Source of the DNA: Methanomassiliicoccaceae archaeon
GTDB lineage: Archaea; Thermoplasmatota; Thermoplasmata; Methanomassiliicoccales; Methanomethylophilaceae
Assembly: GCA_003557905.1 (NCBI GenBank)
Contig: PWNH01000005.1
Location: 1 to 54,514, forward strand
Reading direction: 5' to 3'
Length of the DNA stretch: 54,514 nucleotides
The translations under genes were made by a program, and so were the position numbers. Positions 48,696-54,514 of the stretch are shown in pieces; positions within the stretch are counted from its first letter, which is position 1; each line of letters begins with the position of its first letter. The notes beneath the pieces were generated by a model that worked only from the letters and a program-made list of their open reading frames with translations, had not been told where the DNA came from and did not search any database.

Positions 48696-50712
48696 TTGAT
48701 CCCTCCGTTGTGTGAGAATCTCCGTTATCCGGTTTACCCATCGCTGTGGCCACAACTTTGGTTCCGATGTAAAGTCCCTTCCCGTTTCCGTAGCCGAAGT
48801 CACCGAACTCGTCCTCGAACGAAATTTCGGCTTCTGGATTGTTAGCTCCTGCCGATAAGGCCATCTCCAACACCTTGGACCGAACATAGTCCAATGAGAA
48901 ATCCTTGGCAGCGGATAACGTGGGAAAATCCTTACGTCCCTCTAAGGTGAATACCATACAGGGACAATCCTCACTGGCACTCAATCCCTTCTTCGGCTTG
49001 ATCATCATCTCCAGCCTCTCTACGACGCTGGATGCGATGGCCCCGATGGCGTTCCCGACCTCGGAGTGCTCGGGCAGCGGCATACTCGTACGGAATCTAT
49101 CCGCAACATCCGGGAGGTATGCCCCTGCAGGAGCCCCTATGCCGATTATCGGTTTATCGAGATGCAGCACCATGGCGAAATCCTTCCCTTTGTGGCCTTT
49201 GGAAGCCATGTCGACGAATCTTGTCGCCAGCTTGCATTCTGGAATCAGTCCGGAATCATCAGCGGTCAATTTCATGAGTGCTGATTCAGCAATCTTGTCT
49301 ATCGCCGCCGAACGGACCATATTACAGAAATCCTCCTCGGTGATTCCCAATAACTTCGCCTGTATCCGGGCGCCTGTCTTTGAGGCCGAGGAGTCATATT
49401 TGACGTAGAGCCCCAACGAATGCATGGCATCTGTGGGTGTGAAACCTATCCGGGAAATCAAACCCATCCCCTCAAGATGGCTTATACTGTAGTTATGGGG
49501 GTCGAAACCGGTATGTAGTCCCAGGTCGAAGATGTTGCATGGACCCTTCTCGAGGAAATTCAATATTCTATCATCGATCTCGGTCAGACTCGCCTTAAAG
49601 GTTCTTTTGTTCAAAACTATGAACTCAGCCAGTTGAGGGATCTTATCAGGGTTGTAGGCCCTGCCTTTGAGCCGGGGGGGGTTTCGTTCAATCTCCTCTA
49701 AAGCATCCATCAGTCCGGGGTACTTGGGAACCCCGATACATAGCGGCGTTACACGTAGAGATGAGAGTCTGATGTCATTCTTGGAAACGATTACCCGGCT
49801 GTCGCCCCCGATACCGGACGTCATCACGTCCACAGCCCTGACACGGGTCCTCCAACCTCCGATCATGGCGCCCTCGTCATCAACGGACGGCATTCCTTCA
49901 CGGAGGATGCCGATATCGGTGGTGGTGCCGCCGACATCGATCGGCATAGCGGAGTCCTTGCCGGTGAGGTATCTTGCACCGACCATACTGGCAGCAGGTC
50001 CTGAAAGGACTGTTTCGATCGGTCTTTTCAAAGCCATTGCTTCACTCATGAAGGATCCGTCACCCTTCACCACCATGAGCGGGGCATTCACATCGGCTGA
50101 ATGCAACACCTGTTTGACCGCGACCATCAGCTCTTTTATGGTCGGTATCAATCGTGCATTGAGTACGGCGGTCACAGCCCGCTCATAGAATCCAAGTTGT
50201 GACGACAGTTCGTGTCCACAGACTACGGGAAGGCCGCTCAGTTCGTCAATTATGTCCCGAGCAGAAATCTCGTGTTCTGGATTCCTGACGCTAAGCAGGG
50301 CAGATACTGCGAATGCTTCCACATCATCCTTCACCTTCTCAACGAATGCTCTAACCGCCTTATAATCGAAAACTGCCTGGGGAGAGCCGTTGAGATAATG
50401 CCCTCCCTCCACCTCGATAAGGTGTTCAACGGGCATCTTCTCACGGCTTTCCATGCCAATTAGTATCAGGGCTACCCTTCCACCCTTACCTTCAACTATG
50501 GAGTTTGTTGCCAATGTGGATGATAATGAGACAAGCCCTACTTCCTTGAACAGTGATTGATTCAAAGATGAGAGGGATTCCTGAATCCCTATGACAAGGT
50601 TCTCCCTAGTCGTCAATGCCTTAGCCTTGCTAAGCACATTGCCAGAGGAGAGGTCCAAAATCACCGAGTCAGTATAGGTTCCTCCGGTGTCGATTCCCAA
50701 ACCTATGGTCAT
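48688..50712 (-). CDS. Hydantoinase/oxoprolinase family ASKHA protein
   Basis: 'GLGIDTGGTYTDSVILD', 'SSTLATNSIVEGKGGRVALI', 'MPIDVGGTTTDIGILREG', 'GIGAPAGAYLPDVADRF'. Confidence 0.9.
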   Translation of the reverse strand: MTIGLGIDTGGTYTDSVILDLSSGNVLSKAKALTTRENLVIGIQESLSSLNQSLFKEVGLVSLSSTLATNSIVEGKGGRVALILIGMESREKMPVEHLIEVEGGHYLNGSPQAVFDYKAVRAFVEKVKDDVEAFAVSALLSVRNPEHEISARDIIDELSGLPVVCGHELSSQLGFYERAVTAVLNARLIPTIKELMVAVKQVLHSADVNAPLMVVKGDGSFMSEAMALKRPIETVLSGPAASMVGARYLTGKDSAMPIDVGGTTTDIGILREGMPSVDDEGAMIGGWRTRVRAVDVMTSGIGGDSRVIVSKNDIRLSSLRVTPLCIGVPKYPGLMDALEEIERNPPRLKGRAYNPDKIPQLAEFIVLNKRTFKASLTEIDDRILNFLEKGPCNIFDLGLHTGFDPHNYSISHLEGMGLISRIGFTPTDAMHSLGLYVKYDSSASKTGARIQAKLLGITEEDFCNMVRSAAIDKIAESALMKLTADDSGLIPECKLATRFVDMASKGHKGKDFAMVLHLDKPIIGIGAPAGAYLPDVADRFRTSMPLPEHSEVGNAIGAIASSVVERLEMMIKPKKGLSASEDCPCMVFTLEGRKDFPTLSAAKDFSLDYVRSKVLEMALSAGANNPEAEISFEDEFGDFGYGNGKGLYIGTKVVATAMGKPDNGDSHTTEGSNV

Positions 50713-50831
50713 TTCTTAATTCCCTCCTTATCATCAATCATTCTATGTTGTATCTATCGCTCATATTTTGGCGGAACGCGAATCATCATCTTGAAGCAAA
50801 TGGCTTACATTATTGGGGATTGTAATGGGTT

Positions 50832-50866
50832 TGTAAAGGGGCGGCCGCATGGAGGACAACCGCCTT
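50832..50866 (-). terminator. Hairpin + T-tract downstream of mtbB
   Basis: Minus: AAAAAGGCGG-ttgtcctccatgcgg-CCGCCCCTTTAC; near-complementary arms followed by Ts. Confidence 0.35.
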
Positions 50867-50876
50867 TTTGGACCCC

Positions 50877-52283
50877 TCAAGACTTAAGCTGCCTCCTGAA
50901 TTTTTCACAGCAGTTTATCTTGATATCCAGGACCTTCTCGATGTTCATCTTTGCCGCTATGCCTTTGGGGGCTCCGGCAACTGAGGTGATGACACCGATA
51001 CCCAATTCCTCCCTGATGTCCCTCATTATGTGCTCATCACTGAGGTCAGCAGGGGTTACACCGAGCTTCTTGGCCACAAATTCCTTCGCCTTCGAAATCT
51101 TCATGTTCTTGGCGAACTCCATCCTCATGACGAGGTCTCCGCCAGCGCGGATGCCGCTCATGCCCGAGGTCATCAAGTGTGCGATCGGCATACCCATAGG
51201 GTCGCCGACCCCAACCTATATGCCGTCGACGCCAGCGATCTCCACCATCGCCTTGCTAGCGTGGGAGACGGCGTCAATGGTTGGTGTCTCGAACATCGGT
51301 ATTCCGCCCACGCCCATACCCATGTTCACATGGACAGGTATGGGGGATTCCTTGACGGATTCCTTGACGAAGGTCACGGCACGGGCAAGATTCCAGGCAC
51401 TGGACTGAGCCGTGCTGGTGTTGATTGCGGGCCCGAAGATGTTGGAGCCGGCCTTGGCCATAAGTTTTGCCTGCTGGTGAGGCCAAAGGCCTGCTAGCAC
51501 CTGACCGTCATATGCTATCTCGCCGTGTAGGCCGAGGACCATCTCCCCTGCCATCCCAGTCTCGATATACATCTCAGGGAACTCTTTACGCAGGGCCTCG
51601 ACGGCCCTTAGAACTCCGAAAAGGTCTCCATCGCCCGCAGCACCGCAGGTGTCGAAATTGGCTCCATCGGATCCAGCCTTCATCATCTTCTGCATTATCC
51701 ATATCATGTCCCGGGTCAGATGGTCTGCTGAATCCTCGGTAGCTTTCTGAGCCTCTTTGATTTTGAAGGCCTTCATAAGGTCTCCAGGATTGTCGAAGGG
51801 TCCATCGGGACGGTAGTACAGACCCATGTTGGGCATGGCACCATAGACCACAGGAACTATCATGTTCTGCTGCACAACCTCCATCGATTGCATCTCCTGG
51901 GCAATGACCGGCTTCACAGGTTTGTAACTGTAGTCGATATGCCCAAGCTCCATGGAGTCGGCACCGAAGGCGCGCTCATGCATCATCATTCCGATCAGAC
52001 GGCTGGAAGGTATCCCCACGCCGCTGTTGCCCTGATCGCCGTCGATGCGTAGAGTTCCAATGTCATGGGTGACAGGAACCTCCATGCCACTCTTGACCCC
52101 GACCATACGGCCAGGGATCATCAGAATCTCCATCAATTCATCAATCTCGTTCGAGTTGAGAACCGGTATGTCTGCAAGATCGGCCGCATCCTCGGAACCT
52201 GCTACGATATCCTCGTAGATTTGATCCTTGGATAGGAAGATCCTCTTACCGTCTCCCATCCTCAATGAGTATTCTTTCACCAT
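50877..52283 (-). CDS. mtbB: Dimethylamine methyltransferase MtbB with in-frame pyrrolysine (UAG at 51216-51218)
   Basis: Track ORFs 51216..52283 and 50877..51197 share one frame separated by a TAG; joined '...[35 protein letters not shown]...' matches remembered Methanosarcina MtbB; stop TGA. Confidence 0.97.
51199..51211 (-). promoter_or_regulatory. Hairpin 4 nt downstream of the mtbB UAG
   Basis: GGGTC-GGC-GACCC on minus strand (perfect 5-bp stem, 3-nt loop). Confidence 0.4.
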
Positions 52284-52309
52284 TTTATTCCCTCCATAAA
52301 ACCCAGGTC

Positions 52310-52957
52310 TCAGATTCCCATCAGCTTATGGACGAGTTTGACCGCCTCACTAGCGTTCTCACTGTATCCATCGGCACCGATCTTATCCGCGTAGGCTTGT
52401 GTGACTGGTGCACCGCCGATGATGACCATGACATCCTTCCGCATCCCTTTCTCGATAAGGGTCTCAATGACCTCTTTCTGAGTCTGCATGGATGTGGTCA
52501 TCAGCGCTGAAAGACCGAGCACGTCAGCATTCCCCTCCTTAACCGCATCCAGGAAGGTTGCGGTCGGAACATCTCTACCAACATCGTTGACTTCGTATCC
52601 AGCACATTGCAGCATGGTCGAGACTATCGATTTCCCGATGTCATGGACATCGCCCTCGACGGTTCCCATGACAACATGACCGCGGTTTCCACCGCTCATG
52701 GTCGCTGCGAGATCCCCCTCGATCAACGCCACGCCTGAAGTCATCGCATTGGCGGCGACCATCACGTGGGGCAGGAAGAGTTTCCCGCGCTCGAATCTGA
52801 TACCCACCTCATGCATACCTTCTGAGAGGGCATCGATAATCTCTTGAGGCGTAATGACGCCTCGGGCAGCTTCAACATTGCTCACGGTCTTGTCCAAATC
52901 GCATTCCACGATGGCATCGACCAAGTTCTTACGTAGGGTTTCCACTTGTCCGTTCAT
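52310..52957 (-). CDS. mtbC: Dimethylamine corrinoid protein MtbC
   Basis: '[30 protein letters not shown]' B12-binding motif, '[26 protein letters not shown]'; upstream of mtbB. Confidence 0.93.
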   Translation of the reverse strand: MNGQVETLRKNLVDAIVECDLDKTVSNVEAARGVITPQEIIDALSEGMHEVGIRFERGKLFLPHVMVAANAMTSGVALIEGDLAATMSGGNRGHVVMGTVEGDVHDIGKSIVSTMLQCAGYEVNDVGRDVPTATFLDAVKEGNADVLGLSALMTTSMQTQKEVIETLIEKGMRKDVMVIIGGAPVTQAYADKIGADGYSENASEAVKLVHKLMGI

Positions 52958-53067
52958 GCAAGTCCTCCTTCATCATCCCAAAAAAAGGGTGCGTCGCGTT
53001 CAAACGTCGATGCACCACGGGCATGATGGCAGAGGGCTTGGATGTCGATCTATATTTTGTAGCTCAT
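52954..53067 (-). other. Candidate amber-interrupted leader ORF of mtbC
   Basis: aggaggaaggag-ATG AGC TAC AAA ATA TAG ATC GAC ... CTT GCA TGA; frame is open after the TAG for 31 codons and its TGA overlaps the mtbC ATG (ATGA). Confidence 0.4.
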
Positions 53068-53434
53068 CTCCTTCCTCCTATCATCAATCCAAGATCCATG
53101 CATTTGGCATGAACTCGACTTAAAGTGTAACCTGTTAGTCATTATTTAATCCTTATGAATAATCCAGTATGTGAATCGGAATCACTTGGAAATCGCACCA
53201 AAAATTATACTCAGTGACTTATGAAGTTTGTTTTGAATCAGTAATTTCAATAAAGAATATTTCGTAGAACTCAGTTCATTCAAAATGATGTGATAACTTA
53301 ATTCATTCTATTGGAATTTTGAATCCTGGACCTTAGCGGAGTCAGTATTTACAATAATTCAATAATAATATCGATTGGCTTGTGAAAACCAATATAAGTA
53401 AAAGTTGGAAAGGGTTTAGGGATTTCAGACCTGG

Positions 53435-53572
53435 TCAGAAATCTCGGTTCATGACCTTCGCCTTGTAAAGAGCGAAGGCAGAGACGATGACTATTACGGC
53501 CATCATCACCCATTCTGAACCAGGTATCAGTCCCTCGGAGAAGAAATCGGACAAAGCTTCCATATTTGACAT
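53435..53572 (-). CDS. 45-aa single-TM protein
   Basis: Not in the track: MSNMEALSDFFSEGLIPGSEWVMMAVIVIVSAFALYKAKVMNRDF; follows the wHTH and EamA genes on the same strand. Confidence 0.6.
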   Translation of the reverse strand: MSNMEALSDFFSEGLIPGSEWVMMAVIVIVSAFALYKAKVMNRDF

Positions 53573-53585
53573 GTCTTTTCCCTCC

Positions 53586-53876
53586 TCACTTTATGAGACA
53601 GTCCTTCAACCTGTCGAGTCCGAAGGGAGTGACTTCATACCTGTGCAGTAAAGCGCCTTTTTTATAGATGCCATCCGCGTCAATCATCACCTCGATCTCC
53701 TTTATCATCCCTCCAGCTGCCACCTCGATGATATCGAAGTTTATGGAATCCCTGCCATAATCTCCGGCCATATCATACTCGGCCTGAAGCTGGGTGACTA
53801 TCTCATTGTTCCAGTGCGGCTCTCCATCTTTGAAAAGCTGCAGGATTCGGAACTTTATCGGATATTCTGCTGCCAT
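53586..53876 (-). CDS. Small winged-helix-like protein
   Basis: 96 aa 'IKFRILQLFKDGEPHWNNEIVTQLQ...YEVTPFGLDRLKDCL'; compact wHTH-like pattern. Confidence 0.6.
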   Translation of the reverse strand: MAAEYPIKFRILQLFKDGEPHWNNEIVTQLQAEYDMAGDYGRDSINFDIIEVAAGGMIKEIEVMIDADGIYKKGALLHRYEVTPFGLDRLKDCLIK

Positions 53877-53880
53877 TTCA

Positions 53881-54513
53881 TCAACCTCTCAATGATTCTA
53901 GTTCAAGTGGTTCTTCCGTGTACATGACCAGGCTACCGATTATGCACAGCGATCCACCGATTAGAACGGTCCATGTCGGCTCCCATCCCAAGAACAGGAA
54001 GATGAATATCACCGCGAACAGACCGTACAGATTCGCTATCCCTTGACCTCTGCCCACTCCGATAAGCGGGAAAGACTTGTACCAGGAAACATAACAGAAT
54101 CCAAAAGTCAGACCCATCATCGACAGTATCAATAGAGTTACGGGCTCGAAAATCTGGAAGGCGTACTCGTACATCGGGAACCCGGCTATGAACAGCGCAG
54201 GTATGATGACGATCCACCACAGGACGTTCTCCGCCAGGAACCTGAGTGTGATACCGATATCGGGCTCGGATATGTCCAAGGCCTTACCGGCGACGGCTCC
54301 TTCGATACCCCATCCGAGAGCTGCCATTGCACCACCGAGGTAACCGATCAGGCTACCTCCGGCCTGGAGGTCCTGATAGGCTCCGATGATGTAGATGATT
54401 ATTCCACCGAGAACTATCATCGATATGCCTGCCAAAGCTCTCTGGGTGATCCTCTGACCTCCCCATTTCACCGACACGAGCGTACCCACGACTGGGTACA
54501 GCAAGGCTGCCAC
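53881..54513 (-). CDS. DMT/EamA-type membrane transporter (5' end outside window)
   Basis: Multi-TM ORF open at the window edge; two-halved EamA-like arrangement, 'ALLYPVVGTLVSVKWGGQRITQRALAGI', 'GRGQGIANLYGLFAVIFIFLFLGW'. Confidence 0.75.
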   Translation of the reverse strand: MAALLYPVVGTLVSVKWGGQRITQRALAGISMIVLGGIIIYIIGAYQDLQAGGSLIGYLGGAMAALGWGIEGAVAGKALDISEPDIGITLRFLAENVLWWIVIIPALFIAGFPMYEYAFQIFEPVTLLILSMMGLTFGFCYVSWYKSFPLIGVGRGQGIANLYGLFAVIFIFLFLGWEPTWTVLIGGSLCIIGSLVMYTEEPLELESLRG

Positions 54514-54514
54514 G

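Noticed and set aside
51198-51218. Frameshift/premature stop in mtbB
   Set aside because: Same frame on both sides of the TAG and conserved flanking sequence; Pyl decoding explains it.
1-54514. CRISPR arrays, insertion sequences, prophage or rRNA genes
   Set aside because: No regularly spaced repeats, transposase/integrase motifs, terminal repeats or rRNA sequence recognised.

Overview
This 54.5-kb window is archaeal and gene-dense. Gene content (class I LysRS, topoisomerase VI, Sec61-beta, methylamine methyltransferases, the Pyl system) points to a Methanomassiliicoccales-type methanogen; that assignment is an inference from gene content. The left two-thirds (1-37.7 kb) is mostly housekeeping and transport: PEP synthase, tRNA-Asp, BtuCDF-type ABC importer, PanD, RNase HI, HisRS, DRG GTPase, Top6BA, LysRS-I, Sec61-beta (missed by the ORF track), two tandem Kef/NhaP-type antiporters, NikR-like regulator plus ZnuABC-type importer, a LuxC/LuxE/epimerase operon, and a PycAB-EcfTAA'-BioY-BirA biotin block. 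The right third (37.8-54.5 kb) is a methylamine/pyrrolysine island: mtmC-mtmB, tRNA-Pyl(CUA)-pylS-pylB-pylC-pylD-ramA, DUF1638, mtbA, a hydantoinase/oxoprolinase-family ASKHA protein, mtbB-mtbC, and an EamA-type transporter cassette. mtmB and mtbB are each split in the ORF track by one in-frame TAG at the canonical pyrrolysine position, and each TAG is followed within 4-6 nt by a hairpin. The most novel candidates are: an amber-interrupted leader ORF with a strong RBS whose readthrough stop overlaps the mtbC start codon; pylS itself ending in TAG; an sORF plus perfect hairpin before mtbA; a perfect dyad before mtmC; a minimal tRNA-Pyl; and an archaeal LuxC/LuxE acyl-reductase-like operon.
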